Below, piece by piece: positions 55,555 to 63,821 of a DNA stretch of 64,000 nucleotides. Position 1 is the stretch's first letter; each line of letters begins with the position of its first letter. The stretch spans positions 1-64,000 of the forward strand of contig JAYRFV010000065.1 in the NCBI GenBank assembly GCA_041908165.1. Direction: 5' to 3'. The notes beneath the pieces are model-generated. The model had not been told where the DNA came from. It searched no databases and was given only the letters and a program-made list of their open reading frames with translations. The stretch is from JACQZU01 sp041908165 (GTDB lineage Bacteria > Acidobacteriota > Holophagae > Holophagales > Holophagaceae). The position numbers and the translations under genes were made by a program.

Positions 55555-56697
55555 ATGAACCCGATGCGCCGCCGCTCCTTCCTCCGCCGCCTGCTCCTCG
55601 GGCTGCTGCTGGTCGCCCTGCCCCTCCCGCTCCAGGCCCAGGAGCGGTTCCTGGACGCCCCCAGGCCGGCGAAGGACGGCCCCCGCCTGGTGGTGTTCAA
55701 TCCCACGGTCTACAACATCCGCTGCCTGGCGGCCCTGCGCCGGCTGGCGATCCTGGACGTCCCGGGGCTGACCGTGATCGGCGTCTACCACGTCCGCCAG
55801 CGGGAGGACTTCGCCGCCGCCGAGCGGCACGCCCGCGACGCCCGGCTGGACTGGTTCCGCTTCCACGCGGTCTCGGCTCCGGTGGGGGAGGCCGACCTCT
55901 GGCGCGCCAACGCCTGCACCCCGGAATTCCAGGCGGTCGTGCAGAAGGCCGACGGAGCCATCTTCTTCGGCGGTCCCGACATCCCTTCCGGGATCTTCGG
56001 CCAGAAGACCCACCTGCTGGCGAACATCGAGGACCCCGTACGCCACCACCTCGAACTGTCCGCCCTCTTCCACCTGCTCGGCGGCGCCCAGGATCCGGCC
56101 CGCACGCCCCTCCTGGCGGACCGACCGGCCTTTCCGGTCCTGGGCATCTGCCTGGGCTTCCAGAGCCTCAACGTCGCCACCGGCGGCACCCTCGTCCAGG
56201 ACATCCCCACCGGGATCTACGGCCTGTCCTACGTCGAGGACATCCTCGCCCAGGACCCCGAGCAGTGGCACGCCAATCCGCACCGGCGGCTGCACCCCCT
56301 GGACAGGCTGATGCCGCAGAGCTACCACTCCCTGAACCTGGGTCCACAGGGACGGATCTTCCCGGCCCTGGGCTTCGGCGCAGGCGACCACCCGCGGGTG
56401 CTCAGTTCGCACCACCAGGCCCTGGGCGCCCTCGGCCAGGGCTGGTTCGCCACCGCCACGTCCCGCGACGGCAGGGTGATCGAGGCGATCGAGCACCGCC
56501 GCTTCCCGAACGTGCTGGGCGTGCAGTTCCACCCCGAGCATCTCCAGCTGTGGGATGCCTCGGCTCCGGTCCGGCAGCGGCCTGGCGAGGCCCCGACCAG
56601 CCACCCCGCCCTCCTCGCCGGCGCCCCCCGCAGCCTGGAGTTCAACCAGGCGATCTGGAAATGGCTGGGTGCCCGACTGCGCGAGGCCCGGAAGTAG
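55555..56697 (+). CDS. Exported class I glutamine amidotransferase-like gamma-glutamyl hydrolase (peptidase C26)
   Basis: A 380-residue protein with RRRSFLRRLLLG...PLQAQ at the N-terminus, a Tat-like export signal. Nucleophile C199 in LGICLGFQSLN and His/Glu pair H327/E329 in VQFHPEHLQ are those of PuuD-type gamma-glutamyl hydrolases. It should open gamma-glutamyl linkages, possibly those between D-Glu and diaminopimelate or released amide products. Coupled to the epimerase 14 bp upstream. No substrate evidence in sequence. A second ATG at 55564 is also possible as start. Confidence 0.8.
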   Translation: MNPMRRRSFLRRLLLGLLLVALPLPLQAQERFLDAPRPAKDGPRLVVFNPTVYNIRCLAALRRLAILDVPGLTVIGVYHVRQREDFAAAERHARDARLDWFRFHAVSAPVGEADLWRANACTPEFQAVVQKADGAIFFGGPDIPSGIFGQKTHLLANIEDPVRHHLELSALFHLLGGAQDPARTPLLADRPAFPVLGICLGFQSLNVATGGTLVQDIPTGIYGLSYVEDILAQDPEQWHANPHRRLHPLDRLMPQSYHSLNLGPQGRIFPALGFGAGDHPRVLSSHHQALGALGQGWFATATSRDGRVIEAIEHRRFPNVLGVQFHPEHLQLWDASAPVRQRPGEAPTSHPALLAGAPRSLEFNQAIWKWLGARLREARK

Positions 56698-56700
56698 CCG

Positions 56701-56717
56701 GAGCGGCCGGCCCGCTC
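56701..56717. terminator. Short hairpin between convergent genes
   Basis: GAGCGG and CCGCTC form a 6-bp stem around CCGGC in the 24-bp gap between the C26 gene and murI. No T-tract, so terminator function is uncertain. Confidence 0.4.
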
Positions 56718-56721
56718 AGGA

Positions 56722-58152
56722 TCAGCGCCGGCCCTCGAGGGCCTTCCAGACGGTGGGCAGGGCCTGCACCAGGGCACGGGAGGAAGCCGGCAGGGTCCTC
56801 GGGGTGAGCGGCACCGCGCTGGTGTCTTCGACCTGCAGGTTGCCCGGGGCGCGGCCCAGGCGGTAGCCGTTGTCGAGGCCGCCATCGCCGCCCAGGCGGA
56901 TCCCGGGTGAGGCCGGATTGGCCACGGTCAGGTAGAAGCCCGCCACCGCCGGGGGACGACGGACGGCCTTGGACCTGCGCAGGCGGCGCGAGGCCAGCTC
57001 CTTGAAAAGGCTGCGGGCGGCGTGCTCGGCCGGGTTCACCAGGACGACCTCCTCGGCCACCCGGTCCGCGAAGGGCCGCCCACCCTCCTTCGCCTGGAAG
57101 CTCCGGGTCTGGCGGAAGGCGTCCTGCAGGTCCGCGCCCACCAGCGGGAAGTGGGTGCAGCCGAGCACCACCAGCTTGAGCGGCGGCGCCTTCGGATGGC
57201 TGGCCTGGAAGCCGCTGACCAGCCCGGCCACGTCGAAGCGCACGTAGTCCGCCACGGCGTTGAGGGTGCCCGCCAGCAGCCGGGCCCGGTCCAGGCCGCC
57301 GAGCTGGGCCAGGTCGGCGCTGACCTCCGGGCCCTGGTAGGGCACCGGCCTAATGGCGGCGGGGGTGACGAAGGCCGGGTTGCCCTCGATCGCCCCGGCC
57401 AGGCCGACGCTGCCCTGCTGGACCACGACCGGCCTCCCCTTGCCGGCCCGCTCCGCCGCCGCGGCGATGGCCGCAGGGTAGGCCCCCGAGGCGCAGGTGC
57501 CGACCGTGGCCATCACCCCCACCGAGGGCACCGGCCCCAGGGCGGGCAGCAGTTCCGCCACCGCCTCGGCGCCGGCGTCCACCACCCCGATCACCGGGAT
57601 GTCCAGGCCCCAGTCCTTCAGCGCCGCGCGGATGTCGGCCAGGCCGTAGGCGGTGGCGGTGTTGCAGGCGATCACGATGGCCTTCACCGGTGGCTTGTCG
57701 AAGCGCGGCGCCGCCGAGGCGGCGGACCGGTAGCGGCGCCCCAGCAGGAACACCACGTCCTTCAGGATCAGTTCCCGCAACAGGTCGGTCTTCCCGACCG
57801 ACGGGTAGTTGCCGTAGGGCATGTTGGCCTGGTCCCCCAGGTAGATGAAGCGCTCCCCGGCGAGGTCCGGAACCCCGTCCGGCTTCGGAGCCAGGGTCCG
57901 GTTGTCCACCGCGTCCACCGTCAGCAGCGCCTCCAGCACCGTCAGCCCGCCGATACCCGAATCGAACACCCCGATCGGCAGGTCCCGGTGCGGCCCGCGC
58001 CGCAGGGCCACCAGGTCAGCCGTATGCACCAGCCGGCCCGAAGGGTGCGCCGCGACCCGGGCCTTGAGGGGCCCGAGGGGGTCCTGGGCCAGGGCGGGCA
58101 GCAGCAGGCAGGCGGCGAGGAAGCATCGGGGGATGTGGGTTGCCAGGCGCAT
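56722..58152 (-). CDS. murI: Glutamate racemase with export signal and long C-terminal extension
   Basis: A 476-residue protein against about 270 in typical MurI. The racemase domain (about 58-345) is complete: VFDSGIGG (D64), YLGDQANMPYG, ACNTAT with C163, VVDAGAEAV and GCTHFP with C332. Residues 1-22 (RCFLAACLLLPALAQ) form a Sec-type signal with ALA-Q cleavage. About 130 residues follow the racemase domain, of unknown role. GAGGAGG precedes the ATG, supporting the long start; in-frame GTG codons at 42 and 48 lack one. It would equilibrate D- and L-Glu outside the cytoplasm. Confidence 0.87.
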   Translation of the reverse strand: MRLATHIPRCFLAACLLLPALAQDPLGPLKARVAAHPSGRLVHTADLVALRRGPHRDLPIGVFDSGIGGLTVLEALLTVDAVDNRTLAPKPDGVPDLAGERFIYLGDQANMPYGNYPSVGKTDLLRELILKDVVFLLGRRYRSAASAAPRFDKPPVKAIVIACNTATAYGLADIRAALKDWGLDIPVIGVVDAGAEAVAELLPALGPVPSVGVMATVGTCASGAYPAAIAAAAERAGKGRPVVVQQGSVGLAGAIEGNPAFVTPAAIRPVPYQGPEVSADLAQLGGLDRARLLAGTLNAVADYVRFDVAGLVSGFQASHPKAPPLKLVVLGCTHFPLVGADLQDAFRQTRSFQAKEGGRPFADRVAEEVVLVNPAEHAARSLFKELASRRLRRSKAVRRPPAVAGFYLTVANPASPGIRLGGDGGLDNGYRLGRAPGNLQVEDTSAVPLTPRTLPASSRALVQALPTVWKALEGRR

Positions 58153-58251
58153 CGGGCCTCCTCGCGGCGGGTCGGTCGCTCCATTGTGCGTCGACCTGCA
58201 CCGCGCGTGACTGCTCGGTTGCGATCCACCCGGCCCGTCGTCCGGGCAGCC

Positions 58252-58641
58252 TCAGCGATCCTCCATCTCCGCCAGCCAGGCCTCGGCGGAGGGCAGGTCG
58301 CGCACCACCTGCACCTCCCAGCCGACCTGGGCCATGGCGGCTTAGTACATGCGGGCGAGGCCGAAGGCCAGGTCGGTGGGCGCCGCGATGGCGACCCGCG
58401 TGACCTTGAACCGTCGCGAGTGGCCGCGGTCCAGGGTGGCGATGGTCTCCAGTTCCGCGGTGGTGATCTCCAGGCGGGTGACGGCCGTGAGGTCGATCAG
58501 ACCGTGGGTGATCCGCTCGGGCTCGGGCACCTCCTCGGGGAGGGCGCGGACGGCCTGGATGATCTCCTGGCCGGTGAGCACGCCCTCGCCAATGCGGCGC
58601 AAGCACCTCCCGTCCTGGGTGATCACGAGGCGGTACGGCAT
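58252..58641 (-). pseudogene. Small STAS-like protein gene interrupted by a nonsense codon
   Basis: ATG 58641 opens a frame MPYRLVITQDGRCL... of 99 codons ending at TAA 58344-58342. The same frame continues in coding style for 29 more codons (AAMAQVGWEVQVVRDLPSAEAWLAEME) to TGA 58252. In related small proteins the two halves are usually continuous, with a residue like Glu at this point (GAA to TAA is one change). So it is a point-mutated gene, or a truncated protein that still works. Function unknown; it has a sulfate-transporter/anti-sigma antagonist-like length and pattern. Confidence 0.55.
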
Positions 58642-58805
58642 GGCGGACCTCAGGGTGCAGAGAAGGTGAACGCGAATTTTTTTTATTGTTAATACAGATT
58701 TTATCAATAGAACACAAAATGTTTTGCCGAGTCCTTCCCCATGGCCGCCTGCGCAGGCCAAACGCTGGTCACGGCGCGGGACGCTCGAACCGGACCAAGA
58801 GCACC

Positions 58806-59263
58806 TGGCTGGGGACACCGCATTTCCCGTTTCAACCGTCCACTTGACGGTCTCCACCTGTGGCCACCCTTCGCCAGGATTGGCGAATGGGACGGAATCG
58901 CCAGAGGCGATTGCCGCCTGGAAGGCGAGGAGGCAGGACGCGCCCTCGTCAGCCGGGCCGCGGATGTTCCTCGACGGTCCGAGTCCTTCCCGAACCATGA
59001 ACCGGGTCGGTAAACAGGAAGCGGCCGCTGATCGTTCAACGGCCGCCCTTGGTGGCTGGGGACGGACTCGAACCGCCATCCGCTGGCCCCGGCCACGACG
59101 GCTCCGACCGTCCACTGGACGGTCTCCTCCTGTGGCCTAACGGACCGCGGATGTTCCTCGACGGTCCGAGTCCGTCCTGTGGCATGAACCGGGCCGGTAA
59201 ACGGGAAGCGGCCGCTGATCATCCAACGGCCGCTCTTTGGTGGCTGGGGACGGACTCGAACCG
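58806..59263 (-). repeat. Tandem repeats copying the 3' end of the tRNA gene
   Basis: Region 58642-59237 holds no gene. 59145-59263 is matched by 58958-59075, including the last 27 bp of the tRNA plus CCA (59237-59263 equals 59049-59075). A second matching block (59107-59137 and 58835-58865) flanks a middle of 7 bp in one unit and 92 bp in the other. A third, short trace of the tRNA end (TGGCTGGGGAC, 58806-58816) ends the array. Each unit also has a hairpin GCGGCCG/CGGCCGC. A+T-rich sequence follows at 58660-58730. Confidence 0.8.
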
Positions 59264-59314
59264 TCGACCTAAGGATTATGAGACCTTCGCTCTAACCACC
59301 TGAGCTACCCAGCC
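59238..59314 (-). tRNA. tRNA with CAT anticodon (Met elongator likely; Ile2 possible)
   Basis: 77 nt with encoded CCA (59238-59240). Acceptor stem GGCTGGG pairs with CCCAGCC; D-stem GCTC/GAGC; anticodon loop CTCATAA with CAT at 59280-59278; T-arm GACGG TTCGAGT CCGTC. The anticodon stem has a T-T mismatch at its loop end. CAT can be Met or lysidine-modified Ile; the overall form looks like Met elongator. Confidence 0.85.
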
Positions 59315-59326
59315 GGAACCGGCAGT

Positions 59327-60472
59327 CTACCGTGCGGGGGCGCCGAGATCCAGGGTTGTCTTGGCGGGGGCGAGCACCCGCTCGTACAGGTCCTCGTAGA
59401 GGTCGACGATGGGGCCTTCGGCGAAGGTGTCGAGGGCGCGGGTGCGGGCGGCGTCGCCGAAGGCCTGGCGGCGGGCGGGGTCCTTCAGCAGGTCCAGGCT
59501 GCGCGCGGTCATGGCCTCGATGTCACCAAGGGGGACCAGGAAGCCGTCGACGCCCTCGCGCACCACCTCCGGCAGGCCGCCGACCCGGTTGGCGATCACC
59601 GGCACCCTGTACGCCATGGCCTCCAGGGCCGCCAGGCCGAAGCTCTCGGTGGCGCTGGGCAGCAGGAACAGGTCGCTGCAGGCCAGCACGGTGCCGATGT
59701 CGAGCTGCTTGCCGGTGAAGCGCACCTCGGCCTCGAAGCCGTGGTCGCGGGCGTAGGCCTCGGCCTCGGAGCGGTCCGGACCGTCGCCCACCATCACCAG
59801 CCGGGCCGGGACCTGGGTGCGGATCCGCTCGAAGGTCCGCAGGACGTCGAGCACCCGCTTCACCGGCCGGAAGTTGGAGATGTGGGTGACCACCTTGGCC
59901 CCGGCGGGGGCCAGCCAGGCCCGGCATTCCATGCGCTCGCCCGCCGGCGGCTCGACGAAGTTCGGGATGACGTGGATCTCCCGCCCCTCGCCGAAGGCAC
60001 GTTCGGTTTCTTCCTTGAGGAAGCGGCTGACCGCGGTGACCGCGTCGCTGGCGCGGATCGCCAGCTTGACCATGGGCAGGTAGCTGGGGTCTGCGCCGAC
60101 CACGGTGATGTCGGTGCCGTGCAGGGTGGTCACCACCTTCAGCCGGTCCTCCAGGGCCATCCGCGCCAGCAGGGCCGAAAGGGCGTGGGGGATGGCGTAG
60201 TGGGCGTGCATGATCTGCAGCCCGTGGTGGCCGGCGACGTCGGCCATCTTCGAAGCCAGGGCCACCGAGATCGGTGAGGCCTCGAACAGCGGGTAGGGGG
60301 CGGCGGTGACCTCGTGGAAGAACACCCGGTCCTCGAAGCCCAGCAGCCGCGGCGGCAGCGCCGTGCTCAGGATGTGCACCTCGTGGCCGCGGGCGGCCAG
60401 CGCCTTGCCCACCTCGGTGGCGACCACGCCCGAACCGCCGAAGGTGGAATAGCACGAAATGCCAATGCGCAT
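59327..60472 (-). CDS. bshA: N-acetyl-alpha-D-glucosaminyl L-malate synthase (bacillithiol synthesis)
   Basis: A GT-B glycosyltransferase of 381 residues making GlcNAc-malate from UDP-GlcNAc and malate. It has the BshA pattern MRIGISCYSTFGGSGVVATEVGKALAARGH, HAHYAIPHALSALLAR, VVTTLHGTDITVVG and ESFGLAALEAMA. ATG 60472 begins the family-like start; upstream in-frame sequence is not conserved. bshB and bshC are not in the window. Bacillithiol is known from Firmicutes, Deinococcus, Bacteroidetes and Acidobacteria, fitting the proposed host. Confidence 0.87.
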   Translation of the reverse strand: MRIGISCYSTFGGSGVVATEVGKALAARGHEVHILSTALPPRLLGFEDRVFFHEVTAAPYPLFEASPISVALASKMADVAGHHGLQIMHAHYAIPHALSALLARMALEDRLKVVTTLHGTDITVVGADPSYLPMVKLAIRASDAVTAVSRFLKEETERAFGEGREIHVIPNFVEPPAGERMECRAWLAPAGAKVVTHISNFRPVKRVLDVLRTFERIRTQVPARLVMVGDGPDRSEAEAYARDHGFEAEVRFTGKQLDIGTVLACSDLFLLPSATESFGLAALEAMAYRVPVIANRVGGLPEVVREGVDGFLVPLGDIEAMTARSLDLLKDPARRQAFGDAARTRALDTFAEGPIVDLYEDLYERVLAPAKTTLDLGAPAR

Positions 60473-60544
60473 GGGCGCTCCCGATGACGGATATGATGAG
60501 GGTGAATCCCGGTCCCGACCAGCCCCGGGCCGGCCTTTCCCAGG

Positions 60545-60802
60545 ATGCCGATGTTCCCTTTGCTGTTCATTGTCGACCACATCATCAACGCACTGATCAT
60601 CCTGATCGTGGTCTCCAGCATCCTGTCCTGGTTCCAGCCGGACCCGCGGAATCCGGTGGTGCGGCTGGTCAACGCCATCGTCGAGCCGCTCCTCCACCCT
60701 CTGCGCGCGGTGCTGCCGACCATGGGCCCCCTGGACCTCAGCCCGATGGCGGCGATGGCCATCCTCTGGCTGCTCCAGAACCTGCTGCGCGGCGCGTCCT
60801 GA
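60545..60802 (+). CDS. yggT: YggT family membrane protein
   Basis: 85 residues with two hydrophobic helices (about 4-27 and 65-82) separated by SWFQPDPRNPVVRLVNAIVEPLLHPLR, the conserved YggT loop. Members are small membrane proteins often linked to division or cell-envelope genes. The DivIVA-domain gene begins 8 bp later. Confidence 0.85.
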   Translation: MPMFPLLFIVDHIINALIILIVVSSILSWFQPDPRNPVVRLVNAIVEPLLHPLRAVLPTMGPLDLSPMAAMAILWLLQNLLRGAS

Positions 60803-60810
60803 GGCACCCC

Positions 60811-61320
60811 ATGCGATTCACCCCCCTCGACATCCAGCGCCGGGAGTTCGAGAAGGCCTTCCGCGGCATCGACGAGGGCGAGGTCCGGGCCTTCCTCCAC
60901 GAGATCGCCTCGGAGTGGGAGGAGCTGCTGGCCTCCAACCAGCGCCTGCGCGAGGAGGTGCTCGACCTGCGCGAGCGCAACCGCCAGTACCAGGAGCAGG
61001 ACCGGATCTTCCGCGAGACCCTGCTGCAGGCCCAGCGCACCAAGGAGGACCTGCTGGCGGTGGCGACCCGGGAAAAGGAACTGCTGGTCCGGGAGGCGCA
61101 CTTCAAGGCCGACGAGATCCTCCGCGACGCCGAGCAGCGGGCGGTGGAACTGGAAGTGCAGATCCGCAACCTGAAGCTGGAGCGTTCCCGCTTCCTGACC
61201 GAGTTCGACGTGCTGCTGCTGCGCACCCGGCGCTTCCTCCAGGAGGAGGTGCCGGATGCCTTCCCACCCTCCGACCCGACCCTGCGCCTGGACGATCTCA
61301 ATCTGGACGAGCCGGTTTGA
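60811..61320 (+). CDS. DivIVA-domain coiled-coil protein
   Basis: 169 residues. The N-terminal MRFTPLDIQRREFEKAFRGIDEGEVRAFL is the DivIVA membrane-binding motif, followed by a long coiled coil (about 35-140) rich in Glu, Arg and Leu. DivIVA-domain proteins bind curved membrane and organise pole or septum functions. It pairs with yggT, a combination seen in many genomes. Confidence 0.87.
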   Translation: MRFTPLDIQRREFEKAFRGIDEGEVRAFLHEIASEWEELLASNQRLREEVLDLRERNRQYQEQDRIFRETLLQAQRTKEDLLAVATREKELLVREAHFKADEILRDAEQRAVELEVQIRNLKLERSRFLTEFDVLLLRTRRFLQEEVPDAFPPSDPTLRLDDLNLDEPV

Positions 61321-61339
61321 TGAGGTGAGGAAACCGATT

Positions 61340-61453
61340 CACCACCAAGGCCACCAAGTAAAAGCACGCCAATGGGCCTATTCGGGCCGATCGGCTTACC
61401 CCCGATCCTGCTTTCCTTGGTGCGTCCTGGCTTCCTTGGTGCCTTGGTGGTGG
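61340..61453. repeat. Inverted pair of 8-bp tandem repeats
   Basis: CACCACCAAGGCCACCAAG at 61340-61358 faces CCTTGGTG CCTTGGTG GTGG at 61434-61453, with a related CCTTGGTGCGTCCTGG at 61415-61430. The element fills the convergent gap between the DivIVA-domain and arfB genes. Confidence 0.75.
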
Positions 61454-61473
61454 TGTACTCCCCTTCCCTGCCG

Positions 61474-61899
61474 CTAATCGTCGCCGCCGGCCTTCCGTCC
61501 GCGCTTGCGGTCGCCGGCGCGGCGCTTGGCCTCCAGGCGCCGCGCCTGGCTGGCCCGGGTGGGGCGGGTGGCGCGCCGCGGCACCGGCGGCACCATCGCC
61601 GTGAGGATCGCCTGCTGCACCCGTGCGCGGGCCTCCTCCAGGTTGCGAACCTGGTCGCGGCTGCGGGAGACCACGACGATCCACCAGCCTTCGGCGTCCA
61701 ACTGGTTGCGGACCGCGTGCCGCAGGCGCGCCAGGGCCTCGGGATGAAGCCCGAAGATCATTTCAAGATTTACCCTCAATTCTACTTTTGATGAGACTTT
61801 ATTGACATTCTGCCCGCCCGGTCCGCCAGCCCGGACGGCCTTGAAGGCCAGCGCATCGGAGGGCACCAGGATCTGGTCGGTGACGGCGATGGGATCCAT
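61474..61899 (-). CDS. arfB: Alternative ribosome-rescue factor B (peptidyl-tRNA hydrolase)
   Basis: 141 residues with the class-I release-factor GGQ motif in RAGGPGGQNVNKVSSKVEL, no codon-recognition domain, and a basic C-terminal tail (ARRLEAKRRAGDRKRGRK) that inserts in the mRNA channel of stalled ribosomes. It starts 3 bp after the trpA stop, so it is probably co-transcribed with trpBA. Confidence 0.9.
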   Translation of the reverse strand: MDPIAVTDQILVPSDALAFKAVRAGGPGGQNVNKVSSKVELRVNLEMIFGLHPEALARLRHAVRNQLDAEGWWIVVVSRSRDQVRNLEEARARVQQAILTAMVPPVPRRATRPTRASQARRLEAKRRAGDRKRGRKAGGDD

Positions 61900-61902
61900 G
61901 GC

Positions 61903-62646
61903 TCAGGTCCGGCCGGCGAGAAAAGCCCCGAGGCCCTGGCCTTCGTGCAGGGCCTGGACCAGGGCTGATCCGACCACCGGCGTGGCGCCCTGGGCCCGCA
62001 CGGCCGCGAGCGCCTCGGGACTGGACAGGCCGAATCCCACTGCCAGGGGGCGGTCTCCCAGGCGTCGAAGCTCGGCCATGCGGGACTGAACTGGGGTCAG
62101 GTCCGTAGCTGACCCGGCGCCAGTCACGCCCAGGCGCGCCACCACGTAGGCGAAGCGCTGGGCGAAGGGAGCCTTAGGGCCTGGATCCGGCCGGGCCGCG
62201 AGCAGGGCCGCAGCCCGTTCCGGCGTGGTGGTCGGGGCCAGCAGCGGGACCATCGGGAAGCCGGCCTGCCGCAACCGGGCCTCGAATTCGGGTTCCTCAC
62301 CGTCCGGAAGGTCCACCACCAGGAGGGCCTTCACCGGCGTGCGCGGCAGCAGCTCGAGCAGGACCTCGGCCCCGACCTGCAACAGGGGATTCACGTAGGT
62401 GAACAGCACAATATCAGGGCTTGCAGTGATTCCAGTGATGGTCTCCAGGACCTTCATGGGGGTCGCGCCCCCGGCGATGGCGCGCTGGGCGGCGGCCTGC
62501 AGGACCGGACCATCGGCGATGGGATCGCTGTGCGGCAGGCCCAGTTCGAGACAGTCGAGGCCCAGCGACCGGGCCTCCGCCAGCAGCCCCGGCAGGGCCT
62601 CCAGGGAAGGATCGCCGGCCATGATGAACGGCAGGATCGGGTTCAT
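61903..62646 (-). CDS. trpA: Tryptophan synthase alpha subunit
   Basis: 247 residues, TIM barrel. FIMAGDPSLE, ELGLPHSDPIADGPVLQAA (catalytic Glu and Asp), and the phosphate-binding FGLSS segment. It releases indole from indole-3-glycerol phosphate for TrpB. The start is ATG 62646, overlapping the trpB stop by 4 bp. Confidence 0.93.
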   Translation of the reverse strand: MNPILPFIMAGDPSLEALPGLLAEARSLGLDCLELGLPHSDPIADGPVLQAAAQRAIAGGATPMKVLETITGITASPDIVLFTYVNPLLQVGAEVLLELLPRTPVKALLVVDLPDGEEPEFEARLRQAGFPMVPLLAPTTTPERAAALLAARPDPGPKAPFAQRFAYVVARLGVTGAGSATDLTPVQSRMAELRRLGDRPLAVGFGLSSPEALAAVRAQGATPVVGSALVQALHEGQGLGAFLAGRT

Positions 62647-63821
62647 AGGCCCAGCCTCCCCTGGTAGGTCGATAGGTCCTTGTCGCCCCGGCCGCTCAGG
62701 CCCACCAGCACCGTGCGCACACCTTCCCCGGCGAGGGCGGCGAGGGCGGCCAGGCCGTGGCTGCTCTCCAGGGCGGGCAGGATGCCCTCCAGCCGGCAGA
62801 GCTGCTGCGCCGCGGCCAGGGCCGCCTCGTCCGAGGCGCGGCGGATCTCGACCCGCCCATCGAGCGCCAGGGCCGCCAGTTCCGGGCCCAGCGCAGGGTA
62901 GTCCAGGCCGGCGCTGATGCTCGCCGTCTCCGCCGTGTGCCCGTGCTCGTCCTGCAGCACCAGGGTCCGGCAGCCGTGCAGCACCCCCAGGCGGCCGCCG
63001 TCCAGGCGGGCGGCGTGCTCGCCCAGGGCCGACCCGTGGCCCCCCGCCTCTACCGCCAGCCGCCGGCAGGGGTCGTCCAGGAACGGCCGCAGCAGGCCCA
63101 GTCCGTTGCTGCCGCCGCCGGCACAGGCGACCACCGCCTCGGGCAGCGCGCCGTGGCAGGCCAGCACCTGGTCGCGGGCCTCCTCGCCGATGACGGTCTG
63201 GAAGCTCCGCACCAGGGTCGGGAAGGGATGCGGCCCCAGTGCGCTCCCGAGGACGTAGTGGGCGCGGTCGCAGCGCCCGGCCCAGGCGCGCAGGGCCTCG
63301 TTGACCGCCTCCTTGAGGGTGCCCTGCCCCGCGGCCACCGGCACCACCTCCGCGCCGAACAGGCGCATCCGCGCCACGTTGGGCGCCTGCCGGGCCATGT
63401 CCACCACGCCCATGTAGACCGTGCAGGCCAGCCCCAGGCGGGCGCAGGCCGCGGCCGTGGCGACCCCGTGCTGGCCGGCGCCGGTCTCGGCGATCACTTC
63501 GGCCTTGCCCATCCGCCGCGCCAGCAGGCACTGGCCAAGGGCGTTGTTGATCTTGTGGGCGCCGGTGTGGGCGAGGTCCTCGCGCTTCAGCCAGAGCCGC
63601 TCCAGGCCGAGTGTCCGGGCCAGCCGCGGGGCCTCCGTGAGGGCCGTGGGCCGGCCGACGAAGCTGCCGAGTTCGGCGGCCAGGTCCGCCTGGAACCGTG
63701 GATCCTCCAGCGCCGCCCGGAACGCCGCCTCCAGGTCCAGCAGCGGCTGCATCAGCGTCTCCGGGGCGTAGCATCCGCCCAGGCCCTGCCTGCCGAAGCG
63801 TTGCGCGAGCTCAAAGGGCAT
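62643..63821 (-). CDS. trpB: Tryptophan synthase beta subunit
   Basis: 392 residues, PLP-dependent. HTGAHKINNA carries the PLP lysine, ETGAGQHGVA is the serine site, and GGGSNGLG binds the cofactor phosphate. Start ATG 63821 with AGGAGGA upstream. It overlaps trpF by 11 bp and trpA by 4 bp. Confidence 0.95.
   Translation of the reverse strand: MPFELAQRFGRQGLGGCYAPETLMQPLLDLEAAFRAALEDPRFQADLAAELGSFVGRPTALTEAPRLARTLGLERLWLKREDLAHTGAHKINNALGQCLLARRMGKAEVIAETGAGQHGVATAAACARLGLACTVYMGVVDMARQAPNVARMRLFGAEVVPVAAGQGTLKEAVNEALRAWAGRCDRAHYVLGSALGPHPFPTLVRSFQTVIGEEARDQVLACHGALPEAVVACAGGGSNGLGLLRPFLDDPCRRLAVEAGGHGSALGEHAARLDGGRLGVLHGCRTLVLQDEHGHTAETASISAGLDYPALGPELAALALDGRVEIRRASDEAALAAAQQLCRLEGILPALESSHGLAALAALAGEGVRTVLVGLSGRGDKDLSTYQGRLGL

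Noticed and set aside
59049..59303. Small plus-strand ORF ending in WLGTDSNRRP
   Set aside because: It is the antisense translation of the tRNA and its repeats, a familiar false protein.
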